A program made the translations under genes and the position numbers. 64,000 bases of DNA from Pseudomonas sp. efr-133-TYG-5 (GTDB lineage Bacteria > Pseudomonadota > Gammaproteobacteria > Pseudomonadales > Pseudomonadaceae). The notes under the pieces are model-generated. The model did no database searches, was not told the origin of the DNA, and saw nothing but the letters and a program-made list of their open reading frames with translations. Below, in pieces: positions 51,574 through 58,780 of the stretch. How positions within the stretch are numbered: position 1 is the first letter of the stretch; each line of letters starts with the position of its first letter. The stretch is taken from contig NZ_JARVSM010000004.1 of NCBI RefSeq assembly GCF_030209175.1, positions 372,001 through 436,000 on the forward strand, in the 5' to 3' direction.

Positions 51574-52797
51574 ATGGAAATGCGCGCAGATGTGCTGATT
51601 GTCGGAGCCGGCATGGTCGGCAGTGCCCTGGCCCTGGCGTTACAGGGCAGCGGGCTGGAAGTCCTGCTGCTCGACGGCAGCCCGTTGAGCGTCAAACCGT
51701 TCGCTGGCAACGCGCCGTTCGAGCCGCGGGTGAGCGCATTGTCGGCCGCCAGCCAGCGCATCCTCGAGCGCCTCGGCGTCTGGGACGGTATCGTCCAGCG
51801 GCGCAGCAGTCCCTACACCGACATGCACGTCTGGGACGGCAGCGGCACCGGGCAGATTCACTTCTCGGCCAGCAGCGTGCACGCCGACGTGCTCGGGCAC
51901 ATCGTCGAGAACCGCGTGGTCCAGGATGCCTTGCTCGAGCGCTTGCACGCTTGTGATCTGGGCTTGCTGGCCAACGCCCGCCTGGAGCAGATGCGTCGCT
52001 CCGGCGACGATTGGCTGCTGACCCTCGCCGATGGCCGCACCCTGCGTGCGCCGCTGGTGATCGCGGCGGACGGGGCCAACTCGGCGGTGCGTCGTCTGAC
52101 CGGAGTGGCCACCCGCGAGTGGGACTATCTGCATCACGCCATCGTCACCAGCGTGCGCTGCAGCAAACCGCACCGGCTGACCGCCTGGCAGCGCTTCACC
52201 GATCACGGGCCGCTGGCGTTCCTGCCGCTGGAGCGCGATGGCCAGCAGGATTGGTGCTCGATCGTCTGGTCGACCACGCCGGGCGAAGCCGAACGGCTGA
52301 TGGCGCTGGACGACCAGGCGTTCTGCGCGGAACTTGAGCGCGCCTTTGAAGGTTGCCTGGGCGAGGTCATCAGCGCCGATCCACGCCTGTGCGTGCCGCT
52401 GCGCCAACGCCATGCCAAGCGGTATGTGGCCGAGGGCCTGGCACTGATCGGCGATGCCGCGCACACCATTCATCCGCTGGCCGGGCAGGGCGTGAACCTC
52501 GGTTTCCTCGATGCCGCAGTACTCGCCGAGGTGCTGCTGCAAGCGCTCGAGCGCGGCGAACGCCTGGCCGAGGTGAAAGTGCTGAGTCGCTACGAGCGGC
52601 GACGCATGCCACACAACCTGGCGCTGATGGCGGCGATGGAGGGCTTCGAACGCTTGTTCCAGGCCGATCCGCTGCCCGTGCGCTGGTTGCGCAATGCCGG
52701 GTTGAAGCTGGTGGAACAGATGCCGGAGGCCAAGGCGTTGTTCGTGCGCGAAGCATTGGGACTGACCGGTGACCTTCCAGTCCTGGCTAAACCTTAG
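51574..52797 (+). CDS. UbiH/UbiF/COQ6 family FAD monooxygenase (UbiI-like)
   Basis: A 407-residue FAD monooxygenase with GAGMVGSALALALQG at 11-25, APLVIAADGANSAVRRL near 155 and GDAAHTIHPLAGQGVNLGFLDA near 298, the COQ6 signature. It shares the fold with ubiH upstream, so the operon encodes two ring hydroxylases for ubiquinone. It is most likely UbiI (VisC), though UbiF cannot be excluded. A REPIN follows. Confidence 0.88.
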   Translation: MEMRADVLIVGAGMVGSALALALQGSGLEVLLLDGSPLSVKPFAGNAPFEPRVSALSAASQRILERLGVWDGIVQRRSSPYTDMHVWDGSGTGQIHFSASSVHADVLGHIVENRVVQDALLERLHACDLGLLANARLEQMRRSGDDWLLTLADGRTLRAPLVIAADGANSAVRRLTGVATREWDYLHHAIVTSVRCSKPHRLTAWQRFTDHGPLAFLPLERDGQQDWCSIVWSTTPGEAERLMALDDQAFCAELERAFEGCLGEVISADPRLCVPLRQRHAKRYVAEGLALIGDAAHTIHPLAGQGVNLGFLDAAVLAEVLLQALERGERLAEVKVLSRYERRRMPHNLALMAAMEGFERLFQADPLPVRWLRNAGLKLVEQMPEAKALFVREALGLTGDLPVLAKP

Positions 52798-52815
52798 TTC
52801 TTTGTTGAGACTGAC

Positions 52816-52916
52816 GGCGCCTTCGCGGGCAAGCCCGCTCCCACAATGTTCAGTGTGAAACTCCAATTTTGGTACATCCGGGACCCTGTGGGAGCGGGCT
52901 TGCCCGCGAAGGCGCC
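52816..52916. repeat. REPIN with 30-bp perfect arms
   Basis: Arms 52816-52845 and 52887-52916 are perfect 30-base reverse complements, starting GGCGCCTTCGCGGGCAAGCC and ending GCTCCCACA on the left. It is the most regular REPIN in the window, 41 bases between arms. Confidence 0.92.
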
Positions 52917-52988
52917 GGTTCGGTCGCCAGAGGTTTCGGGCTGTGCAACATCTGGTAACTCCTTGCGGAAGTGTTCGATTGAGCTGGT

Positions 52989-53009
52989 AAATGTGAGTCC
53001 TTATCATTT
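52989..53009 (+). promoter_or_regulatory. Fur box before the iron-binding protein gene
   Basis: Inverted form AAATGATAAG-G-ACTCACATTT on the minus strand, close to the Fur consensus AATGATAAT.ATTATCATT. It lies 33 bases before the start at 53042. Confidence 0.65.
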
Positions 53010-53041
53010 GGCCCACCTTTTCCGACCGAGAGATCACTCCC

Positions 53042-54046
53042 ATGTTGGCACCCAAGCGTCTTCTGACCGCACTGGCCCTGGCCCTGATCGGCAGCACCGC
53101 CGCCCAGGCCGCCGATGAGGTGGTGGTCTACTCGTCGCGTATCGACGAACTGATCAAGCCGGTGTTCGACGCCTACACCGCGAAGACCGGGGTGAAGATC
53201 AAGTTCATCACCGACAAGGAAGCGCCGCTGATGCAGCGGATCAAGGCCGAGGGCGAGAACGCCACCGCCGACCTGCTGCTCACCGTCGATGCCGGCAACC
53301 TCTGGCAGGCCGAGCAGATGGGCATCCTGCAGCCGTTCACCTCGCCGACCATCGACGCCAACATTCCCCCGCAATATCGCTCGTCCAGCCACGCCTGGAC
53401 CGGCCTGAGCCTGCGCGCACGGACCATCGCCTATTCCACCGAGCGGGTGCAACCGGGCGAACTGACCACCTACGAAGCGCTGGCCGACAAGAACTGGGAA
53501 GGGCGCCTGTGCCTGCGCACGGCGAAGAAGGTCTACAACCAGTCGCTGACCGCGACCATAATCGAAGTGCACGGCGCGGAGAAAACCGAGCAGATCCTCA
53601 AGGGCTGGGTCAACAACCTGTCCACCGACGTGTTCTCCGACGACGTCGCGGTACTCGAAGCGATCAGCGCCGGGCAGTGCGATGTCGGCATCGTCAACAC
53701 CTACTACTACGGGCGCCTGCACCAGCAGAAGCCGCAGCTGCCGGTGAAGCTGTTCTGGCCGAACCAGGCGGATCGCGGCGTGCACGTCAATCTGTCGGGC
53801 ATCGGCCTGACCCGGCATGCGCCCCACCCGCAAGCGGCCAAGGCGCTGGTGGAATGGATGACTACGCCTGAGGCGCAGAAGATCTTCGCCGACGTCAACC
53901 AGGAATTCCCGGCCAACCCGGCGGTGAAGCCTTCCGAGGAAGTCGCGGCATGGGGCCAGTTCGTAGCCGATACGTTGCCGGTGGAAGTGGCGGGCAAGCG
54001 TCAGGCTGAAGCGATCCGCATGATGGATCGGGCGGGTTGGAACTGA
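53042..54046 (+). CDS. Ferric iron ABC transporter, substrate-binding protein
   Basis: A 334-residue periplasmic protein of the FutA/HitA type with a signal peptide (LTALALALIGSTAAQA|AD). It starts its mature part VVVYSSRIDELIKPVFDAYTAKTGVKI, and the iron-binding tyrosines are in VNTYYYGRLH near 220. It corresponds to HitA of P. aeruginosa. A Fur box precedes it, and the permease gene follows after about 95 bases. No ATPase gene is in the cluster. Confidence 0.92.
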   Translation: MLAPKRLLTALALALIGSTAAQAADEVVVYSSRIDELIKPVFDAYTAKTGVKIKFITDKEAPLMQRIKAEGENATADLLLTVDAGNLWQAEQMGILQPFTSPTIDANIPPQYRSSSHAWTGLSLRARTIAYSTERVQPGELTTYEALADKNWEGRLCLRTAKKVYNQSLTATIIEVHGAEKTEQILKGWVNNLSTDVFSDDVAVLEAISAGQCDVGIVNTYYYGRLHQQKPQLPVKLFWPNQADRGVHVNLSGIGLTRHAPHPQAAKALVEWMTTPEAQKIFADVNQEFPANPAVKPSEEVAAWGQFVADTLPVEVAGKRQAEAIRMMDRAGWN

Positions 54047-54095
54047 CGCTGCGAGTCGAATCGCTGCAAGCGTGATGCGCAGCGTCACAGGATAA

Positions 54096-54118
54096 GTGCC
54101 CACGCCATGCGTGGGCAC
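54096..54118. terminator. Hairpin between the iron-binding and permease genes
   Basis: GTGCCCACGC, loop CAT, GCGTGGGCAC: ten perfect pairs. It has no T run. It resembles the CCCACGC repeat at 22138 and may act as a partial terminator or protect the upstream message. Confidence 0.45.
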
Positions 54119-54141
54119 AATCATTCAACGAGAGCTTTTCC

Positions 54142-55758
54142 TTGGCCCACCCCGCCCAACGCCGCTGGTACCCCATCGTCTTCGCCATCGCCGCGTTGGT
54201 GCTGCTGCCCCTCAGCGTCCTCCTGCTGTCATGGCAGACCATCGATCAGCAGATCTGGTCGCACCTGTGGCAAACCCAGATGCCACGCCTGCTGGGCAAC
54301 ACCCTGACGCTGGTCGTTGGCGTCGGTGTCGGTGTGACGCTGTTGGGCGTGAGCCTGGCCTGGCTCACCAGCCTCTGCGAATTCCCCGGGCGGCGCTGGC
54401 TCGACTGGGCGCTGATGCTGCCGTTCGCCATTCCGGCCTATGTACTGGCCTTCGTCTTCGTCGGCCTGCTGGATTTCGCCGGCCCCGTGCAGAGCCTGCT
54501 GCGCGAGTGGTTCGGCAGCGGCCTGCGCCTGCCGCGGGTGCGCTCCACCGGCGGGGTGATCGTGGTGTTGGTGCTGGTGTTCTACCCCTACGTCTACCTG
54601 CTGGCGCGCACCGCGTTTCTCGCCCAGGGCAAAGGCCTGATGGAAGCGGCGCGGGTCCTCGGCCAATCGCCGTGGCAGGCGTTCTGGCGCGTGGCGCTGC
54701 CGATGGCGCGCCCGGCGATCGGGGCTGGCGTGGCGCTGGCGCTGATGGAAACCCTGGCGGATTTCGGTGCCGTGGCCGTGTTCAACTTCGACACCTTCAC
54801 CACGGCGATCTACAAGACCTGGTACGGCTTCTTCAGCCTGCCGAGCGCGGCGCAACTGGCCAGCCTGTTGCTGCTGGTGGTGATGCTGGTGCTTTACGGC
54901 GAGCGGCGCGCGCGCGGTGCCAATCGGGCGAGCAACGAGCGGCCGCGGGTCAAGGCCCTGTATCACCTGCGCGGACCGAAGGCGTGGGCGGCGACGGGCT
55001 GGTGCGTGCTGGTGTTCGCCTGCGCCTTCGTCATCCCGCTGCTGCAGCTGCTGGTGTGGTTCTGGCAGCGCGGGCGCTTCGATCTGGACGAGCGTTACGC
55101 CGGACTGATCCTGCACACCCTGTACCTGGGCGGCATGGCGGCTTTGCTCACCGTGAGCGTCGCCTTGCTGCTGGCGTTCGCCCGCCGGCTGGCGCCAACC
55201 CCGGCGATCCGTTCCGCGGTCAGCCTGGCCAACCTTGGCTATGCGCTGCCGGGTTCAGTGCTGGCGGTGTCGATCATGCTGGCCTTCAGTTATCTCGACC
55301 GGCAACTGGTGATCCCGCTCTCGACCTGGCTTGGCGGCGCGGGCAAACCGCTGTTGCTGGGCAGTCTGGCGGCCTTGCTGCTGGCCTATCTGGTGCGCTT
55401 CGTCGCGGTGGCCTATGGGCCGCTGGAAAGCAGTCTGGCGCGTATACGGCCGTCTTTGCCCGAAGCGGCACGTAGCCTGGGTGTCAGTGGGCCGCGACTG
55501 TTTTTCAAAGTGTATCTGCCGCTGTTGCTGCCCGGCACGCTCAGCGCCGCCTTGCTGGTATTCGTCGATGTGCTCAAGGAAATGCCTGCGACCCTGCTGA
55601 TGCGCCCGTTTGGCTGGGATACGCTGGCAGTTCGGATCTTCGAAATGACCAGCGAAGGTGAATGGGCACGGGCATCGCTGCCGGCGCTGACCCTGGTTCT
55701 GGTCGGACTGTTGCCGGTGATCGGCCTGATCCGCCGCTCGGCCCATCGAAACACTTAG
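54142..55758 (+). CDS. Ferric iron ABC transporter, fused permease
   Basis: A 538-residue inner-membrane permease with about twelve segments, made of two homologous halves as in FbpB/HitB. EAA-type loops occur as EAARVLGQSPWQAFWRVALP (near 172) and EAARSLGVSGPRLFFKVYLP (near 445). The start is TTG at 54142 (GAGAG upstream), giving MAHPAQRRWYPIVFAIAALV. It works with the binding protein upstream; the cognate ATPase gene must be elsewhere. Confidence 0.92.
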   Translation: MAHPAQRRWYPIVFAIAALVLLPLSVLLLSWQTIDQQIWSHLWQTQMPRLLGNTLTLVVGVGVGVTLLGVSLAWLTSLCEFPGRRWLDWALMLPFAIPAYVLAFVFVGLLDFAGPVQSLLREWFGSGLRLPRVRSTGGVIVVLVLVFYPYVYLLARTAFLAQGKGLMEAARVLGQSPWQAFWRVALPMARPAIGAGVALALMETLADFGAVAVFNFDTFTTAIYKTWYGFFSLPSAAQLASLLLLVVMLVLYGERRARGANRASNERPRVKALYHLRGPKAWAATGWCVLVFACAFVIPLLQLLVWFWQRGRFDLDERYAGLILHTLYLGGMAALLTVSVALLLAFARRLAPTPAIRSAVSLANLGYALPGSVLAVSIMLAFSYLDRQLVIPLSTWLGGAGKPLLLGSLAALLLAYLVRFVAVAYGPLESSLARIRPSLPEAARSLGVSGPRLFFKVYLPLLLPGTLSAALLVFVDVLKEMPATLLMRPFGWDTLAVRIFEMTSEGEWARASLPALTLVLVGLLPVIGLIRRSAHRNT

Positions 55759-55782
55759 TCGTCAGTCCCGGATCATGCGGCT

Positions 55783-55788
55783 ACAATG
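55783..55788 (+). promoter_or_regulatory. -10 candidate for gcvT
   Basis: TACAAT at 55783-55788. It gives a leader of about 120 bases before gcvT; no good -35 is seen at 17 bases. Confidence 0.4.
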
Positions 55789-55812
55789 CGCGGCATTCGG
55801 TGCGGTTCGTCT

Positions 55813-55882
55813 GACAGATCGGTACGCTGAAATCGGCTGAGAGCCTTGTATGGCAAGGCTTTCATCGCGTACGGCGGCTGTC
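55813..55882 (+). promoter_or_regulatory. Structured leader of gcvT (nested hairpins)
   Basis: Nested complementary pairs: GACAG (55813) with CTGTC (55878), GTACGC (55822) with GCGTAC (55867), GAA (55829) with TTC (55861), and AGCCTTG (55842) with CAAGGCT (55854). It lacks the conserved glycine-riboswitch blocks. Confidence 0.5.
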
Positions 55883-55914
55883 CGCACCTTCGCCACGCCC
55901 GGAAGGAGAAACCC

Positions 55915-56997
55915 ATGGGACAGCGTACGCCTCTGTATGACCTGCATCTCGCCCTCGGCGCGAAGATGGTCGATTTTGGCGGTTGGGACATGCCCTTGCA
56001 CTACGGCTCGCAGGTCGAGGAGCACCACGAGGTGCGCCGCGATTGCGGGGTGTTCGATGTTTCCCACATGACCGTGATCGATGTCGCCGGCCCTCAGGCC
56101 AAGGCGTGGCTGCAGCATTTGCTGGCCAATGACGTCGAGCGCCTGCACAGCCCCGGCCGGGCGTTGTACAGCACCATGCTCAACGAGCGCGGCGGTATCG
56201 TCGACGACATGATCGTCTACCGCCTCGACGACGGCTATCGGCTGGTGGTCAACGCCTCCACCCGCGATCAGGACCTGGCCTGGATGCAGGCGCAGCAGGC
56301 CGGTTTCGACGTGCAGGTCAATGAACGTGCGGAGTTGGCGATGCTCGCCATCCAGGGCCCGCAGGCCCGGCAGAAAGTCGCCGAACTGGTCACGCAGGCA
56401 CGCGCCACGCTGATCCATCAGCTCAAGCCGTTCGAAGGCCGCGCCGATGGCGACTGGTTCATCGCCCGTACCGGCTACACCGGCGAGGACGGTCTGGAAA
56501 TCGCCCTGCCGGCCAGCCAGGCCCCGGGCTTCTTCAACGATCTGGTCGGCGCGGGGATTTCCCCGATCGGGCTCGGCGCGCGCGACACGTTGCGGGTCGA
56601 AGCCGGGATGAACCTCTACGGCCAGGACATTCACCAGGACGTTTCGCCGCTGGCCTCGAACATGGTCTGGAGCATCGCCTGGGAACCGGCCTCGCGCCAG
56701 TTCATCGGGCGCAGCGCCCTGGAGGCGGAAAAAGCCGCCGGCGTACAGCACAAACTGGTGGGTCTGGTGCTTGAGGAGCGCGGCGTCTTGCGTGCGCATC
56801 AAGTGGTACGGATCGCCGATGTTGGCGAAGGGGAGATCACCAGTGGTAGTTTCTCTCCTACGCTTAGCAAGTCGATTGCCCTGGCGCGTGTACCGATGGC
56901 GACTGCCGACCGCGCCGAAGTGGAAATCCGTGGCAAGTGGTATCCGGTGCGAGTGGTCAAACCGACCTTCGTCCGTCACGGCAAAACGTTGATCTAA
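55915..56997 (+). CDS. gcvT: Glycine cleavage system T protein (aminomethyltransferase)
   Basis: A 360-residue THF-dependent aminomethyltransferase taking the methylene group from the lipoyl H protein. Motifs: TPLYDLHLALGAKMVDFGGWDMPLHY, split at residues 5-30, DVSHMTVIDV near 48 and the catalytic Asp region of ERGGIVDDMIVYRL. The start at 55915 behind GGAAGGAGAA gives MGQRTPLYD, the family N-terminus. gcvH follows after 47 bases. Confidence 0.96.
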   Translation: MGQRTPLYDLHLALGAKMVDFGGWDMPLHYGSQVEEHHEVRRDCGVFDVSHMTVIDVAGPQAKAWLQHLLANDVERLHSPGRALYSTMLNERGGIVDDMIVYRLDDGYRLVVNASTRDQDLAWMQAQQAGFDVQVNERAELAMLAIQGPQARQKVAELVTQARATLIHQLKPFEGRADGDWFIARTGYTGEDGLEIALPASQAPGFFNDLVGAGISPIGLGARDTLRVEAGMNLYGQDIHQDVSPLASNMVWSIAWEPASRQFIGRSALEAEKAAGVQHKLVGLVLEERGVLRAHQVVRIADVGEGEITSGSFSPTLSKSIALARVPMATADRAEVEIRGKWYPVRVVKPTFVRHGKTLI

Positions 56998-57044
56998 CCT
57001 ATTCCGGCGGGCCGACCGCTGACAATTTCTCGAGGACACCGAAC

Positions 57045-57428
57045 ATGAGCGATATCCCAGCCGAACTGCGTTTTGCCACAAGTCACGAATGGGCGCGCCT
57101 GGAAGCCGACGGCACCGTCACCGTGGGCATCAGCGATCACGCGCAGGAAGCGCTGGGCGACGTGGTGTTCGTCGAACTGACCGAAGTCGGCAAAGTGTTC
57201 AGCGCTGAAGACCAGGCCGGCGTGGTCGAGTCGGTAAAAGCCGCTTCCGACATCTATGCCCCGGTCAGCGGTGAAGTGATTGCCGTCAACGAAGAGCTGA
57301 GCGGCTCGCCCGAGCTGCTCAACTCCGACCCGTATGGCGCGTGGATCTTCAAGCTCAAGCCAAGCGACAAGGCCGAGCTGGACAAGCTGCTCGACGCAGC
57401 CGCCTACAAGGCTGAAATCGGCGAGTAA
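57045..57428 (+). CDS. gcvH: Glycine cleavage system H protein
   Basis: A 127-residue lipoyl carrier. The lipoylated lysine is Lys65 in VESVKAASD, and FATSHEWARLE starts the domain. RBS CGAGGA. It shuttles the aminomethyl group between P, T and L proteins. A terminator follows at 57445, so gcvP downstream has its own promoter. Confidence 0.97.
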   Translation: MSDIPAELRFATSHEWARLEADGTVTVGISDHAQEALGDVVFVELTEVGKVFSAEDQAGVVESVKAASDIYAPVSGEVIAVNEELSGSPELLNSDPYGAWIFKLKPSDKAELDKLLDAAAYKAEIGE

Positions 57429-57444
57429 GGCGCAGGCCTTGCCC

Positions 57445-57471
57445 AAAGCCCCGATCCGTCGGGGCTTTTTT
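57445..57471 (+). terminator. gcvTH terminator
   Basis: AAAGCCCCGA, loop TCCG, TCGGGGCTTTTTT: strong intrinsic terminator after gcvH, before the convergent aminotransferase. Confidence 0.9.
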
Positions 57472-57482
57472 CTGCGCGTGGG

Positions 57483-58625
57483 TCAGGCGTCGCGCAGCAC
57501 CGCTTTGACCGCCGCCACCGCACGCTCGACATCGTCCTTGGTCATGCTGGTGAACATCGGCAGCGAGACGATCAGGCGGCCGACCCGTTCCGCCACCGGT
57601 AGCATGCCTTCCTGCCAGCCGCGCGCGCGGTACAGGCTCAGCAGATGGATCGGCGGGTAGTGATAGCCGATACCGATGCCCCGAGCCTGCATCTGCTCCA
57701 TGAAGGTCGCCCGTGCCGGCAAGCCGTCCGCGCGCTCCGGCAGCACCAGTTGGAACAGGTGCCAGTTGCTGCTGCTGAAGTCGGCCGGGGGCAGCTGCGC
57801 GCCGTAGGTGGCTTCGAAGTCGTCGCCAAAACATTTGAAGTAGTGGCGGGCCAGCTCCCGACGATGAGCCGTCAGGGCCTCGATGTGGGCGAACTGACCG
57901 AGGCCGATGGCGGCCGCGACATCGGTCATGTTGAACTTGCCGCCGAGCACGTCGACGTCCAGGCCGTCGAAACCGCTGCGGGTGACGCCCTGCAAGCGAT
58001 ATTTCTCCGCCAGCCGCACTTCTTCGGCGGTGTTCAGCACCAGGCAGCCGCCTTCGGAGCAGGTGACGTTCTTGTTGGCCTGGAAGCTGAACGACACGAA
58101 GTCGCCGCCGGCGCCGATGCGCTGGCCGTTCCAGCTCGAGCCCAGAGCCTGCGCCGCATCTTCGATGATCCGCAGGTTGTGCCGGCGGGCGATGGCGTAG
58201 AGGCGGTCCATGTCCACCGGCAGGCCGGCGAGGTACACCGGGATCACCGCACGGGTGCGCGGGGTGATCGCCGCTTCCAGGCGCTCCAGATCGATGTTGC
58301 GGGTCAGCGGGTCGATGTCGGCGAACACCGGGGTCGCCCCCACTTCAAGAATCACGTTGGCCGTGGCCACCCAGGAAATCGGCGTGGTGATTACCTCGTC
58401 GCCGGGGCCGATGCCGGCAATGCGCAGAGCGATTTCCATGGTGCAGGTGCCGGAGTTGAACGTGCGCACCGGGCGCCCGCCGAAATAGGCCGACAGTTGC
58501 GCTTCGAAGGCCTGCACCTTGGGTCCGCTGGTGATCCAGCCGGAGCGCAGCACCTCGCCGACGGCGGCAATCGTGGCTTCATCGATGACGGGTTTGGAAA
58601 ACGGCAGGAAGGGCAGTTGGCTCAT
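57483..58625 (-). CDS. DegT/DnrJ/EryC1/StrS aminotransferase
   Basis: A 380-residue PLP enzyme of the sugar-aminotransferase type (ArnB, DnrJ). The start MSQLPFLPFSKPVIDEATIA at 58625 is typical. Landmarks: TFNSGTCTMEIALRIAGIGPGDEVI (about 53-77, given here in part), EDAAQALGS near 160 and the PLP lysine Lys185 in FQANKNVTCSEGG. Members aminate nucleotide-linked keto sugars. No sugar-nucleotide genes are nearby; it stands on the opposite strand between gcvTH and gcvP. Confidence 0.92.
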   Translation of the reverse strand: MSQLPFLPFSKPVIDEATIAAVGEVLRSGWITSGPKVQAFEAQLSAYFGGRPVRTFNSGTCTMEIALRIAGIGPGDEVITTPISWVATANVILEVGATPVFADIDPLTRNIDLERLEAAITPRTRAVIPVYLAGLPVDMDRLYAIARRHNLRIIEDAAQALGSSWNGQRIGAGGDFVSFSFQANKNVTCSEGGCLVLNTAEEVRLAEKYRLQGVTRSGFDGLDVDVLGGKFNMTDVAAAIGLGQFAHIEALTAHRRELARHYFKCFGDDFEATYGAQLPPADFSSSNWHLFQLVLPERADGLPARATFMEQMQARGIGIGYHYPPIHLLSLYRARGWQEGMLPVAERVGRLIVSLPMFTSMTKDDVERAVAAVKAVLRDA

Positions 58626-58780
58626 GACGATTCGATCATCCGTTGGTGGGATGCCTGAGGCAGGCGCCACAGCATGGCGCGGAATGCCGCGGCCGCCAAG
58701 CCGTCCGCCGCGGTATCGACTGCTATGCTGGTTTGACCGTGTTGCATTGACGCCGAGCGCCAGTCCGGAGAGAGCCCGTC

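Noticed and set aside
55789..55914. Glycine or TPP riboswitch before gcvT
   Set aside because: CTGAGAG recalls the THI box, but the second TPP block and the glycine aptamer core are missing.
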